NCBI GenBank assembly: GCA_963793105.1
Contig: CAWBZB010000004.1
Location: 558,001-622,000 of the forward strand
DNA from: UBA10649 sp963793105
Lineage (GTDB): Bacteria > Actinomycetota > Actinomycetes > S36-B12
Length of the DNA: 64,000 nt
Reading direction: 5' to 3'
The notes below the pieces were generated by a model. The model searched no databases. It had not been told where the DNA came from and saw only the letters and a list, made by a program, of their open reading frames with translations. Shown piece by piece: positions 43,738 through 52,545 of this stretch (the first letter of the stretch is position 1; every line of letters starts with the position of its first letter). A program made the position numbers and the translations under genes.

Positions 43738-44077
43738 GACCGCACCTCCCGTCACCCCGGTTGCCGGTATTGGCGCTATTTGTCGCCTTTGCCAGCGTAT
43801 CCGCCGGCACCGCGCTCGCAGAGAGCCGAAGACGTGTATCACCGGCTACATCCCCGCGAGCGAGGAGTGGGGGAAGGCGATGGTCGGCTGCCCACGATTC
43901 GGCATTCCGCGGCCGGCGTGTTACCTTCGATAGGCGTGCAGGCCACCACGGCCGCACACGGTCGAAGCCCAGCGCGGTGAGCACCCTTCACGGAGTGCCC
44001 CTGAGCGAGGCGGACCACCAAGACAACTTGGCGCGAACGCTGCACACGCAGAATGCGCCGCAGGAAGGCACGACATC
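43738..44077. other. Intergenic region with a strong hairpin (minus-strand leader)
   Basis: 340 nt without a gene I trust. On the minus strand, i.e. the leader of the exported phosphatase gene, UGCCGGCG-GAUA-CGCUGGCA (43809 down to 43790) forms an 8-bp stem that includes a G-U pair and a tetraloop, followed by GGCG / CGCC and ACCGG / CCGG helices before the ribosome site. The plus strand would have an A-C mismatch at the same place, so the RNA on the minus strand fits better. I compared it in memory with cyclic di-GMP and cyclic di-AMP riboswitches and found no match. Confidence 0.3.
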
Positions 44078-44230
44078 ATGCGTACCCACACCATGTGCAC
44101 CACCATGCTCGACGACGAGCGACGCGAGCCGATGGGCCTGACCGAGCGCGAGCTGTGCCGGGAATGCCACGGCGCCATCAGCCGCACCGATACCTCCGGC
44201 CTCTGCTGGAGCTGCATGCCCTGCGCCTGA
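44078..44230 (+). CDS. 50-aa zinc-ribbon-like protein
   Basis: Small gene not resembling any family I know. The product has a Met/Thr-rich start, an acidic middle (LDDERREP) and a cysteine cluster ELCRECHGAIS...GLCWSCMPCA: CxxC, 13 residues, CxxCxxC, as in compact zinc ribbons. AGGAAGG is 11 nt upstream of the ATG, somewhat far. It ends 5 nt before the convergent PPOX gene. Codon third positions are G/C rich, as expected for a real gene here. Confidence 0.5.
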   Translation: MRTHTMCTTMLDDERREPMGLTERELCRECHGAISRTDTSGLCWSCMPCA

Positions 44231-44234
44231 CGGC

Positions 44235-44663
44235 TCAGTCCTGCTGCGGCAGGGACCCGTAGCTGCGGGTGGGAGTCAGGCGAGCCACGAGGCGCTCCTC
44301 CGCGACCATCGCGGCGCGATACTCCTGCCAATCCGGGTGCTCGCCCTGCAGGGCCCGGTAGTACTCCACCAGCTCGTCCGCGGTCGCATCGTCGGGGCCT
44401 GATGCGACCGGCGTGAGCTCGGCATCGGCCTCGATGACCGCATAGGACCAGAAGTCCGCGGACGTCACGTGCAAGGACACCCGAGGGTCGCGACGCATGT
44501 TCGCCGTCTTGGCCCGGGTGGCCGTCACGGACACGCGGATGATCCCGTCGCCGCCCACCACGAACATCACGTTCGACAACTGCGGACGTCCATCCGCCTT
44601 CACGGTGGCGAGCACTCCGCGCGCGATCGGTCGGGCGTAGGCCAGGGCTTCATCGAGATCCAT
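44235..44663 (-). CDS. PPOX-class (F420-dependent type) oxidoreductase
   Basis: A 142-aa split-barrel flavin/deazaflavin protein of the Rv1155-like PPOX class. It starts ALAYARPIARGVLATVKADGRPQLSNVMF and shows SVTATRAKTANMRRDPRVSLHV, LVEYYRALQGEHPDWQEYRAAM and VARLTPTRSYG, which mark the F420-binding TIGR03618-type group. It would use reduced F420 on an unknown substrate. It is divergent from the FetB-like gene 41 nt away. Confidence 0.87.
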   Translation of the reverse strand: MDLDEALAYARPIARGVLATVKADGRPQLSNVMFVVGGDGIIRVSVTATRAKTANMRRDPRVSLHVTSADFWSYAVIEADAELTPVASGPDDATADELVEYYRALQGEHPDWQEYRAAMVAEERLVARLTPTRSYGSLPQQD

Positions 44664-44704
44664 GCCGCCAGTGTGCCGGATCGACTCTGCGACACAATGC
44701 TCGC

Positions 44705-45469
44705 GTGGACGTGGACCCCCTGCGCACCGGGATCGCCCTGGCCGTCCTGCTGGCCGCCACGTTCGTCGTGATGAGCATCAGCGGACTGCGGTATCGCCGC
44801 GAGCTCGCCGTCGCGGCCGGCCGGGCCCTCGTCCAGCTGACCGCCGTGGCGCTCGTCATCGCCTGGATCTTCACGCACCCGGAAGGCGCGTTCCTCTATC
44901 TGGGCGTCATGCTCGTGGTCGCTGCGTACACGTCCAATCGACGCATCGGTGGGGACGCCCGGGACCGGCTGGGCGTCCTGCTGGCGATCTTCCTCGGAGC
45001 CTCCGCGACGGTGAGCGTCGTCGCCGTCACCGGTGCCCTGGAGTTCAGTGCGCAGAGCCTGCTGCCCTTCACCGCTCAGATGATCGGCGGCGCCATGACC
45101 ACGGCATCGCTCGCCGGGGTCCGGCTGCGCGACGACGTTCAGGACCAGCTCATCACCTTCGAGGGCTACGTGGCCCTGGGCGCCACCTACCGGCAGGCGG
45201 GCCGGGAGTTCGCCGGACGGGCCTCCGAACGGTCCCTGTTCCCCACCCTCGACCAGACCAAGAGCGCCGGCCTCGTGACCCTGCCGGGAGCCTTCGTCGG
45301 AATGCTGCTCGGTGGGGCGTCCCCGCTGGCCGCCGCACAGGTGCAGTTGCTCGTCCTCATCGGGCTGCTGCTCGTCCAGGCCATCACCGCAGTGGTCACC
45401 ACCCGTCTGATCAGCCCGCTCCCCCCGACCCTGGGCCGGAACGTCGCCGGGTCCCTGGCGGCGACATGA
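44705..45469 (+). CDS. FetB-like ABC transporter permease (UPF0014)
   Basis: A 254-aa membrane protein of the UPF0014/FetB (YbbM) family with about seven hydrophobic segments. Blocks such as AGRALVQLTAVALVIAWIF, LGVMLVVAAYTSNRR, LPFTAQMIGGAMTTASLAG, GATYRQAG and KSAGLVTLPGAFVGMLLGGASPLAAAQVQL are family-typical. In Escherichia coli FetA-FetB exports iron. GTG start without a clear ribosome site; CACAAT lies 6 nt upstream, so the transcript may be leaderless. The stop overlaps the ATPase start (ATGA). Confidence 0.87.
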   Translation: MDVDPLRTGIALAVLLAATFVVMSISGLRYRRELAVAAGRALVQLTAVALVIAWIFTHPEGAFLYLGVMLVVAAYTSNRRIGGDARDRLGVLLAIFLGASATVSVVAVTGALEFSAQSLLPFTAQMIGGAMTTASLAGVRLRDDVQDQLITFEGYVALGATYRQAGREFAGRASERSLFPTLDQTKSAGLVTLPGAFVGMLLGGASPLAAAQVQLLVLIGLLLVQAITAVVTTRLISPLPPTLGRNVAGSLAAT

Positions 45470-46239
45470 CCGGCGATGTGTTCGTGCTCGAGAACGTCAG
45501 CGTCAGCTATGCGGACGTGCTCGCCCTGAGCGATGTCAGCATGACGATCCCCCCGCTCGGCGTCACGGCCCTCATCGGACCCAGCGGGTGCGGCAAGTCG
45601 ACACTGCTGCGCACCCTGAACCGGATGAACGACCTCGTGCCCGGCGCCCACCTCAGCGGCACGGTCCTCTTCGATGGCCGCGACATCCACGCCGCCGACC
45701 TCGACCTCGTCGACCTGCGGCGCCGGGTCGGCATGGTGTTCCAGAAGCCGAACGTCTTCCCGGTGTCGGTGTACGACAACGTCGCGTACGGTCCGCGTCT
45801 GCACGGAGTGTCTGCGCAGCTCGACGACCACGTCGAGGAGTGCCTCGTGCGCGCCGGCCTGTGGGAGGAGGTCAAGGACGACCTTGGCCGCAGCGCCACG
45901 GCGCTGTCCGGCGGACAGCAGCAGCGCCTCGTGATCGCGCGCTGCCTCGCCGTGGATCCGGAGGTCATCCTCATGGACGAGCCGACCGCCTCCCTCGACC
46001 CAGTGGCGACGACTGCTGTCGAGGAGCTGATCCGGCGGCTCGCGTCCGACCTCACGATCGTGCTGGTGACCCACGACCTGCGCCAGGCGCAGCGGATCTC
46101 GGACCGCACGGCGTTCTTCATCGCGCACGTTCACGACGAGAAGTCCCGGCACGGGGAGCTCGTCGAGTACGGGCCGACTGCTGCCCTCTTCGGCCAGGCC
46201 GACGACCCTCGCACCCGCGAGTACGTGGACCGCGGCTGA
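45466..46239 (+). CDS. ABC ATPase, PstB-like, partner of the FetB-like permease
   Basis: A 257-aa ABC ATPase. Walker A GPSGCGKSTLLRTLNRMNDL, signature LSGGQQQRLVIARCLA, Walker B VILMDEPTASLD and H-loop VTHDLRQAQ are intact. The sequence after Walker A (NRMNDLVPGAHLSGTVLFDG) and the C-terminal GELVEYGP...DPRTREYVDRG resemble PstB of phosphate transporters more than FetA. It is translationally coupled to a FetB-like permease and no PstS, PstA or PstC gene is nearby, so it most likely powers that permease. Confidence 0.88.
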   Translation: MTGDVFVLENVSVSYADVLALSDVSMTIPPLGVTALIGPSGCGKSTLLRTLNRMNDLVPGAHLSGTVLFDGRDIHAADLDLVDLRRRVGMVFQKPNVFPVSVYDNVAYGPRLHGVSAQLDDHVEECLVRAGLWEEVKDDLGRSATALSGGQQQRLVIARCLAVDPEVILMDEPTASLDPVATTAVEELIRRLASDLTIVLVTHDLRQAQRISDRTAFFIAHVHDEKSRHGELVEYGPTAALFGQADDPRTREYVDRG

Positions 46240-46257
46240 CCTGATCGGCGTCGTCGC

Positions 46258-47097
46258 TCAGCGGTGGGCGCCCACCGAGGCTGCCAGTCGGCCGAGCGTC
46301 GCGCCCAGTGGGGCGTCCAGCCGGATGTCCGCCAGGTCGTCGCCGCGAGTCGATCCCTCGTTGACGATCGCCACCGGGACTCCCGTCTGTGCCGCCCTCG
46401 CCACGAAGCGACGGCCTGAGAACACCGTCAGTGACGACCCCAGTACCAGGACCGACGCCGCTGCGTCGACGAGCGCGTAGGCGTCGGCCACCCGACTGGG
46501 CGGGACGTTCTCCCCGAAGTAGACGACGTCGGGCTTGAGGACGCCTCCGCACGACTCGCAGTCCACCACGGCGAACCCGTCGAGGACCGAATCGGCGAGG
46601 TCGACATCCCCGTCGGGATTGACGGCAGTGGCCGTCGCTCGCCACGATCGGTTGGCCTCGGTGAGCCGGTCGTCCAGCCGGTGGCGAGAGGAGGTCGCCT
46701 GGCAGGACAGGCAGACCACCCGGTCCAGCCGGCCATGGAGGTCGATGACGTTCCGGGAGCCGGCCCGGTGATGCAGTCCGTCGACGTTCTGGGTGATGAC
46801 CCCCACCACGAGGCCGCGCGACTCGAGGTCCGCCACCGCGGCATGACCCTGGTTCGGCTGAGCCTCGGAGATCATCCGCCATCCCAGGTGGCTGCGGGCC
46901 CAGTAGCGCCGGCGCGCCTGGGGATCCGCGACGAAGGCCTGGAAGGTCATCGGAGCGGGCCGCCGGCGGGCCGCTGCGGTGGCGCCGCGATAGTCGGGGA
47001 TGCCCGACTCCGTCGAGAGGCCGGCACCGCTGACGACGACGACCCCACCGGCGCCGACGAGATCGGCGAGCGCCTCCTCAGCAGGTTCGACGGGCAT
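46258..47097 (-). CDS. Sir2-family NAD-dependent protein deacylase
   Basis: About 279 aa. Sirtuin removing acyl groups from protein lysines with NAD. NAD-site motif GAGLSTESGIPDYRG, TQNVDGLHHRAG, catalytic His in DLHGRLDRVVCLSC and two zinc CxxC pairs (CLSC and CESC) about 80 residues apart are all present, as is GSSLTVFSG. I used the ATG at 47097; an upstream GTG at 47115 is possible. It would regulate metabolic enzymes such as acetyl-CoA synthetase in other bacteria; here that is only an analogy. It follows the ABC ATPase gene convergently. Confidence 0.9.
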   Translation of the reverse strand: MPVEPAEEALADLVGAGGVVVVSGAGLSTESGIPDYRGATAAARRRPAPMTFQAFVADPQARRRYWARSHLGWRMISEAQPNQGHAAVADLESRGLVVGVITQNVDGLHHRAGSRNVIDLHGRLDRVVCLSCQATSSRHRLDDRLTEANRSWRATATAVNPDGDVDLADSVLDGFAVVDCESCGGVLKPDVVYFGENVPPSRVADAYALVDAAASVLVLGSSLTVFSGRRFVARAAQTGVPVAIVNEGSTRGDDLADIRLDAPLGATLGRLAASVGAHR

Positions 47098-47198
47098 CTC
47101 GCCATGATGCCGCACCGCTCCTCGGAGCCGTCGCGGGCGCTCCGCCGTCGCGCATCCCCCTCGGGACCCGGGTCACAATTGAGGTGAGGTGACGCAAC

Positions 47199-48578
47199 AT
47201 GACCGTGTCGTCGACGCTCCCCCTGACCCTGATCGATGCGCTGGTCCATGGACGAGCAGGACCGGAGGAGATCGCCCGAGTCCAGCGCCATCGCCTTGCG
47301 GACCTGGTCCGCCATGCGCGCACCGCGTCCCCGTACTACCGGAGGCACTACCGCGGGCTCCCCGCGACGATCCGCGACCCGCGCGACCTGCCCCCCGTCT
47401 CGAAACGCGCCCTGATGGCGGACTTCGACGACTGGGTCACCGATCCTGCGATCACGCTCGAGGCGCTCAGGCGCGACTTCCTCGACGACCCCCGGCTCGT
47501 GGGATGCCCGTACCTGGGCAAGTACCACGTCATGACCACATCGGGAACCACGGGCGAGCCAGCCGTCGTGATCCACGACCGGGACTCGTGGAATGTGCTG
47601 CACGTCCTGGCCCGCACCCGCCCCCACCCACTGGCCGGCAAGGGCGATGCCCGGCACCTGCTGACCCGGGGCATCCGGGTCGCGGCCCTGTACGCGACCG
47701 GCGGCCACTACGGGGGCGCCGTGCTGATGGAGAGCGTCCGCCACCGAAGCGCCATCCTCGCGCGGACCGCCCGGACGCTGTCGGTGCTGCGACCGGTCGA
47801 GGAGCTCGTCCGCGAGCTCAACGACTTCCAGCCCACGATGATGGGCGGCTACCCCAGTGCCATGGTCCTGCTGGCCGGCGAGCAGCGCGCCGGGCGACTG
47901 CACATCGACCCGGTGCGAGTCATGTGCGCCGGGGAGCTGCTGACGGAGGCGATGCGCGAGGAGATCCGGACGACCTTCGACTGCGTCGTCTCGGAGGGCT
48001 ACGCGGCGACCGAGGTGCCCGCGCTGTCGCTGCAGTGCGAGGAGGGGCGGTTCCACGTCAACGCGGACTGGTACCTCATCGAGCCCGTGGACGCCGACTA
48101 CCGACCGCTGCCGCCCGGTGAGACCTCCGACACCGCCCTCGTCACGAACCTGGCGAACCGGGTCCAGCCGCTCATCCGATACGACCTCGGGGACCGGGTG
48201 GCGATGTCCTATGCGCCCTGCCCGTGCGGGTCGCCGCTGCCCACCGTCAGCGTGGAGGGGCGCACCAACGACGTGCTCACGTTCGAGTCGAGTGACCACG
48301 CGCCCGTCGCCGTGCTGCCGCTCGCGCTCGCGAGCGTCATCGAGGAGACCCCCGGCGTCCACCGGTTCCAGGCGATCGGGACGGGGCCGACGTCCCTGCG
48401 CGTGCGGCTCGAGACCGAGCCGGGTGCCCCCCCTGAGCGGGTCTGGGACGACGTCGACGTCCGCATCGAGCGGTTCCTCCAAGGTCTCGGGGCGGCCGGA
48501 GTGACGATCGAGCACGCCGCCGAGGCACCCGAGCCGGACGCGCGCAGCGGCAAGCTGAGGCAGGTCGTCCGGGCGTAG
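47199..48578 (+). CDS. PaaK-like AMP-dependent CoA ligase family protein
   Basis: A 459-aa member of the ANL superfamily related to phenylacetate-CoA ligase. It has the P-loop MTTSGTTGEPAVVIHD, the middle GGYPSAMVLLAGEQRAG, EGYAATEVPALSLQCEEG and NLANRVQPLIRYDLGDR, where Asp and Arg hold the adenylate. C-terminal fold and the cysteine pair in APCPCGSPLPTVSVEGR are PaaK-like. GAGGTGAGG precedes the ATG. It is separated by 101 nt from the divergent sirtuin gene and by 90 nt from an MMPL transporter. Substrate acid not identifiable. Confidence 0.82.
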   Translation: MTVSSTLPLTLIDALVHGRAGPEEIARVQRHRLADLVRHARTASPYYRRHYRGLPATIRDPRDLPPVSKRALMADFDDWVTDPAITLEALRRDFLDDPRLVGCPYLGKYHVMTTSGTTGEPAVVIHDRDSWNVLHVLARTRPHPLAGKGDARHLLTRGIRVAALYATGGHYGGAVLMESVRHRSAILARTARTLSVLRPVEELVRELNDFQPTMMGGYPSAMVLLAGEQRAGRLHIDPVRVMCAGELLTEAMREEIRTTFDCVVSEGYAATEVPALSLQCEEGRFHVNADWYLIEPVDADYRPLPPGETSDTALVTNLANRVQPLIRYDLGDRVAMSYAPCPCGSPLPTVSVEGRTNDVLTFESSDHAPVAVLPLALASVIEETPGVHRFQAIGTGPTSLRVRLETEPGAPPERVWDDVDVRIERFLQGLGAAGVTIEHAAEAPEPDARSGKLRQVVRA

Positions 48579-48668
48579 TCCGAACGGCCGGGGTGGCTGC
48601 GCGCCCGCCAACGCGCCGGTGGGCCGACGTCCGTCGCCGCGTCCACGATGTCGGGCAGGATGCATGAC

Positions 48669-51506
48669 ATGAGTGCGTGGGCGGTCCGGCGCCCGATCAT
48701 CGCCCTGATCGCGTGGGTCCTGCTCCTGGTCGGCATCGGCGTCGGCGCCACCGTGGTCGACGGGAAGTTCAACGACAGCTTCGCCCTCCCCGGCGTCCAG
48801 TCGACCGTGGCCGAGGACCTGCTGGAGAAGCTCGAGGGCGGCAGCACGGCCGATGCGTCGGCCAAGGTGGTGTGGTCCCCGGCCAAGGGATCGGTGACGG
48901 ACCGCCGGACCAGGGAGGCGATCCACCCCACGCTCAAGGAGCTGGCGGAGCTCCCGTTCGTCTCGTGCGTCGTCGGCCCCTACGGCCGGAACTACGGCAC
49001 CGCCTGCCCCAAGGCCACCCCGGTGGACCTGCGACGCGCCGTGCTGAAGGCATTCCGCAAGGAGCTGGCGAAGAAGACCGGCGTCCCCGCGTCCCAGCTC
49101 ACCGAGGCGGCCGACCTGCTCGACCGCCTCGAGCCGCTCGAGGACGCCGACCCCCGGACGCTGGCCGCCGTCGCCCGCAACCTGCCCGCCATCGCCCGGC
49201 TCGCGAGGGCGTCCAAGCCCGTCCTCGATGTGATGGCCACCCCGTCGGCCAATGACCTGCAGTTCCTCGTGGGCATCCGGCCCGCGGACGTCACGGCGGC
49301 ACTGGACGCGATCAAGGTCGGGGACGCCATCGCCAGCCTGCCCCCCGCCCTGCTCAGGGCAGTTCCCGGGCTCCCGCAGCTCGCCCAGTCGTCGAAGCCC
49401 ACCCTCGACGCCCTCGCGAAGCTCACGCCGGCGGACCTGACCTTCCTCGAGGGCCTCACCCGGGCCGACGTCCAGGCCGCGATCTCCGCGTACGGCAGCC
49501 TCAAGCGATTCGCGGAGCTTCCCCCCGCGACGCTCTCTGCGCTCGCCAAGGCCTCACCCGGCGGGCTCGCCGCCCTGGCATCCGCCCTCCCGTCCGACGT
49601 GAGCAAGGCCACCGACGAGATGGCCGAGATCACGAAGAAGGCCAAGGAGCTGGGCAAGGCGGCGGACGCGACGAGCGAGGCGACGTCGCCGGTATCCCCG
49701 GACGGCACGGTCGCCTACGCCACCGTCACCGCCGACCGCGCTGCCATCACCGCCAAGCAGGCGGAGGACTTCCTCGCCATCGTGGCGAAGGCCGACAGCC
49801 CCGAGCTGACCGTCGGAGCCTCCGGGTCCGTGCTCGAGGCGGGGGTCGGCGGGCCGGACTCCTCGCAGGGGATCGGCCTGCTCGTCGCGATCGTGATCCT
49901 GCTGCTCGTCTTCGGCTCGCTCGTCGCGGCCGGGCTGCCCATCGTCGTCGCCGTCACCGGCCTGGTCGCCGGGCAGCTGCTCGTGATCGTCGCCGCGCAC
50001 TTCATGGACGTCGCCACGTTCGCGCCGTCACTGGCCGCCATGGTCGGCCTGGGCGTGGGCATCGACTACGCGCTGTTCATCATGAACCGCTTCACCCAGG
50101 CCACCCGCTCCGGCAAGGCGCCCAAGGACGCGGCCCTCGAAGCGGTCGGAACTGCGGGCAAGGCGGTCGCCTTCGCGGGGACCACGGTCATCATCGCGCT
50201 GCTCGGGATGTTCGTCCTGCGCATCGACTTCTTCAACGGCCTGTCCATCGCCGCCGCTGCCGCCGTCCTCATGGTCATGCTGTCGGCCCTGTGGATGCTG
50301 CCCGCCCTGCTGTCCCTGCTCGGCTCGAAGTCCCTCGCGCTGCGCATGCCCTGGGCGCGGCACCCCCGCCCATACGACCCTGAGTCGTCGCGATGGTCAC
50401 GGTACGGCGCCGCGCTCCAGAGGTTCCCCGCTGTCCCCGCAGTCCTCGCCCTGGTCGCCGTGGGCGCGCTCGCCTCGCCGGCCCTGTCCATGCAGATGGG
50501 GTTCCCCGATGACTCCACCCAGGCGAAGGGAAGTCCGCTGCGGACCGGCTTCGACCTGCTGGCCACGGGGTACGGCCCCGGAGTGAACGGCCCGTTCTAC
50601 ATCGCGGTGGAGGTCCCCAAGGACCAGGACTACAAGGCGCTCCGTACCGTGATCGAGAAGCTGGAGAAGACGCCCGGCGTCGCCGGGACCGTCCCGACCG
50701 CTCGGATGCTGCCCCTGCTCGAGGCGGACAAGAAGGGCTTCGGCGGCGACGGGCGGATCACGTCGGTCATCGTGCAGCCCTCCACCTCGCCGTCGTCCGA
50801 GGACACGACCGCACTGCTGGACCGGATCCGGTCCACCACGGCCGAGGAGATCACGTCGAAGTCCGGGGCAGTCATCTACGTCGGCGGTTCGCAGGCAGTT
50901 GCCGAGGACTTCACCGATGTGCTGACGAAGGCGCTGCCGGTCTTCCTGCTGCTCGTCGTCGGGCTCGGCTTCCTCGCCCTCATGCTGCTCTTCCACTCGC
51001 TGCTCATCCCGCTGACGGCGGCCTTCACCTCCCTCCTCTCCTTCGCCGGAGCGCTGGGGGTGACCGTCGCCGTCTTCCAGCACGGCGTGGCCGACGCGCT
51101 CCTCGGGGTGACGGGCACCGGGCCGATCCTGCCCTTCCTGCCGATCATGGTGTTCGCGATCCTGTTCGGGCTGTCCATGGACTACCAGGTGTTCCTCGTC
51201 ACCCGCATGCGCGAGGAGTGGGAGCGGTCGCATGACAACGGCGAGGCCGTGCGGCTGGGGCTCGCCGGCTCGGGCCGCGTCGTCGTCGCCGCGGCCACCA
51301 TCATGATCAGCGTCTTCGTGTCCTTCATCCCGACCCCCGTCTCCACGATCAAGCTGTTCGGGGTGGCGCTCGCCGCGGCGGTCCTCATCGACGCGTTCAT
51401 CGTCAGGCTCGTCCTGGTCCCCTCGCTGATGAGCCTGTTCGGGCGCGCCAACTGGTGGCTGCCGCGCTGGCTCGATCGGTTGCTTCCGACGATCAGGCTC
51501 GAGTAG
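48669..51506 (+). CDS. MMPL-family RND transporter
   Basis: About 945 aa. An RND/MMPL membrane protein: one N-terminal transmembrane helix, a large extracytoplasmic domain (about residues 40-395) with helical repeats of the kind LTPADLTFLEGLTRADVQAA, then five helices, a second smaller external domain (about 600-755) and five to six helices at the end. MMPL signatures are GLGVGIDYALFIMNRF and FGLSMDYQVFLVTRMREEW. I chose the ATG at 48669 with AGGA 8 nt upstream. In mycobacteria MMPL proteins export lipids; here the cargo is unknown, but the PaaK-like ligase just upstream suggests a lipid or acyl product. Confidence 0.88.
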   Translation: MSAWAVRRPIIALIAWVLLLVGIGVGATVVDGKFNDSFALPGVQSTVAEDLLEKLEGGSTADASAKVVWSPAKGSVTDRRTREAIHPTLKELAELPFVSCVVGPYGRNYGTACPKATPVDLRRAVLKAFRKELAKKTGVPASQLTEAADLLDRLEPLEDADPRTLAAVARNLPAIARLARASKPVLDVMATPSANDLQFLVGIRPADVTAALDAIKVGDAIASLPPALLRAVPGLPQLAQSSKPTLDALAKLTPADLTFLEGLTRADVQAAISAYGSLKRFAELPPATLSALAKASPGGLAALASALPSDVSKATDEMAEITKKAKELGKAADATSEATSPVSPDGTVAYATVTADRAAITAKQAEDFLAIVAKADSPELTVGASGSVLEAGVGGPDSSQGIGLLVAIVILLLVFGSLVAAGLPIVVAVTGLVAGQLLVIVAAHFMDVATFAPSLAAMVGLGVGIDYALFIMNRFTQATRSGKAPKDAALEAVGTAGKAVAFAGTTVIIALLGMFVLRIDFFNGLSIAAAAAVLMVMLSALWMLPALLSLLGSKSLALRMPWARHPRPYDPESSRWSRYGAALQRFPAVPAVLALVAVGALASPALSMQMGFPDDSTQAKGSPLRTGFDLLATGYGPGVNGPFYIAVEVPKDQDYKALRTVIEKLEKTPGVAGTVPTARMLPLLEADKKGFGGDGRITSVIVQPSTSPSSEDTTALLDRIRSTTAEEITSKSGAVIYVGGSQAVAEDFTDVLTKALPVFLLLVVGLGFLALMLLFHSLLIPLTAAFTSLLSFAGALGVTVAVFQHGVADALLGVTGTGPILPFLPIMVFAILFGLSMDYQVFLVTRMREEWERSHDNGEAVRLGLAGSGRVVVAAATIMISVFVSFIPTPVSTIKLFGVALAAAVLIDAFIVRLVLVPSLMSLFGRANWWLPRWLDRLLPTIRLE

Positions 51507-51542
51507 TCCGGCGCGCGGGACCGGGTTTCGGGTGCCGGCCGG

Positions 51543-52541
51543 TCAGACGTGCAGGACGGCCGCGCCGCCGAATGCCCCGGCGGACAGGTCGGCCAGCGCG
51601 CGATCGGCGTCCGCCATCGCATACGGCACGGTGGTCGCCCGGACCCCGTGGCGCTCGGCCAGCGCGAGGAACTCCCGGCCGTCGCTTCGCGTGTTGGCGG
51701 TGACGCTGCGCAGCACCCGTTCGTAGAACAGGTCGCGCTCGTACTCCATTGAGGGGATGTCCGACAGCCAGATGCCTGCCGTGGCCAGCGTCCCGCCGCG
51801 ATCGAGGGCGCGCATCGCCACCGGGACCAGCTCCCCCGCGGGTGCGAACAGGATCGCCCCGTCGAGAGGCTCCGGCGGGGAATCCGCGGCGGCCCCCACC
51901 GAGTGGCAGCCCAGCTCCGCGGCCAGGCGACGGTTGTGCTCCCCGCGGGTGAGGACGTGCACGCGCATCCCCTCCGCCAGTGCCAGCTGGGCCGTGAGGT
52001 GGGCCGATCCTCCGAAGCCGTAGATGCCCAGGCGTCCGCCGGGTGGGACGGCGGCCGTGCGCAGCGCCCGGTAGCCGATGATGCCCGCGCACAGCAGCGG
52101 AGCCGCATGCTCATCGTCGAGTCCCTCCGGCAGGACGTAGGCGAACCGCTCGTCGACCAGGCAGGACTCGGCGTAGCCGCCGTCGACGTCCCAGCCGGTG
52201 AACGTCGGCGCGGTGCAGAGGTTCTCGCGACCGGACCGGCAGTACGGGCAGGTGCCGTCGGTGGCGCCCAGCCAGGCGACGCCCACTCGCTGCCCGATGC
52301 GCAGTCCGGTGACGCCGTCGCCGACCGCGTCCACGTCGCCGACCACCTCGTGCCCCGGAACGACACCGTGCCGACGCGGCGCGAGGTCCCCCTCAGCCAG
52401 GTGCAGGTCGGTGCGGCACACGCCGCAGCACCGCACGCGCACACGCACCTGCCCCCGTCCCGGCGACGGTGTCGGCAGCTCCACGAGCGACAGCGGGCCG
52501 GACTCGATCGGTCCGGGGCGGTCCACCACCCACGCGCGCAT
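51543..52541 (-). CDS. Zinc-dependent alcohol dehydrogenase (AdhA-like)
   Basis: A 332-aa medium-chain alcohol dehydrogenase. Catalytic zinc ligands are Cys in GVCRTDLH, His-Glu in PGHEVVG and Cys in PLLCAGIIGY. Structural zinc site reads TDGTCPYCRSGRENLC: Asp takes the place of the first Cys of the usual Cx2Cx2Cx7C. The Rossmann motif GRLGIYGFGGSAHLTAQLA fits the propanol-preferring AdhA subtype. It precedes the DUF6629 gene's stop by 4 nt in the same orientation. Substrate range is likely short-chain alcohols or aldehydes. Confidence 0.88.
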   Translation of the reverse strand: MRAWVVDRPGPIESGPLSLVELPTPSPGRGQVRVRVRCCGVCRTDLHLAEGDLAPRRHGVVPGHEVVGDVDAVGDGVTGLRIGQRVGVAWLGATDGTCPYCRSGRENLCTAPTFTGWDVDGGYAESCLVDERFAYVLPEGLDDEHAAPLLCAGIIGYRALRTAAVPPGGRLGIYGFGGSAHLTAQLALAEGMRVHVLTRGEHNRRLAAELGCHSVGAAADSPPEPLDGAILFAPAGELVPVAMRALDRGGTLATAGIWLSDIPSMEYERDLFYERVLRSVTANTRSDGREFLALAERHGVRATTVPYAMADADRALADLSAGAFGGAAVLHV

Positions 52542-52545
52542 GACG

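Noticed and set aside
43738..43930. Cyclic di-GMP or cyclic di-AMP riboswitch in the phosphatase gene leader
   Set aside because: The conserved motifs of either class could not be matched; only plain hairpins remain.
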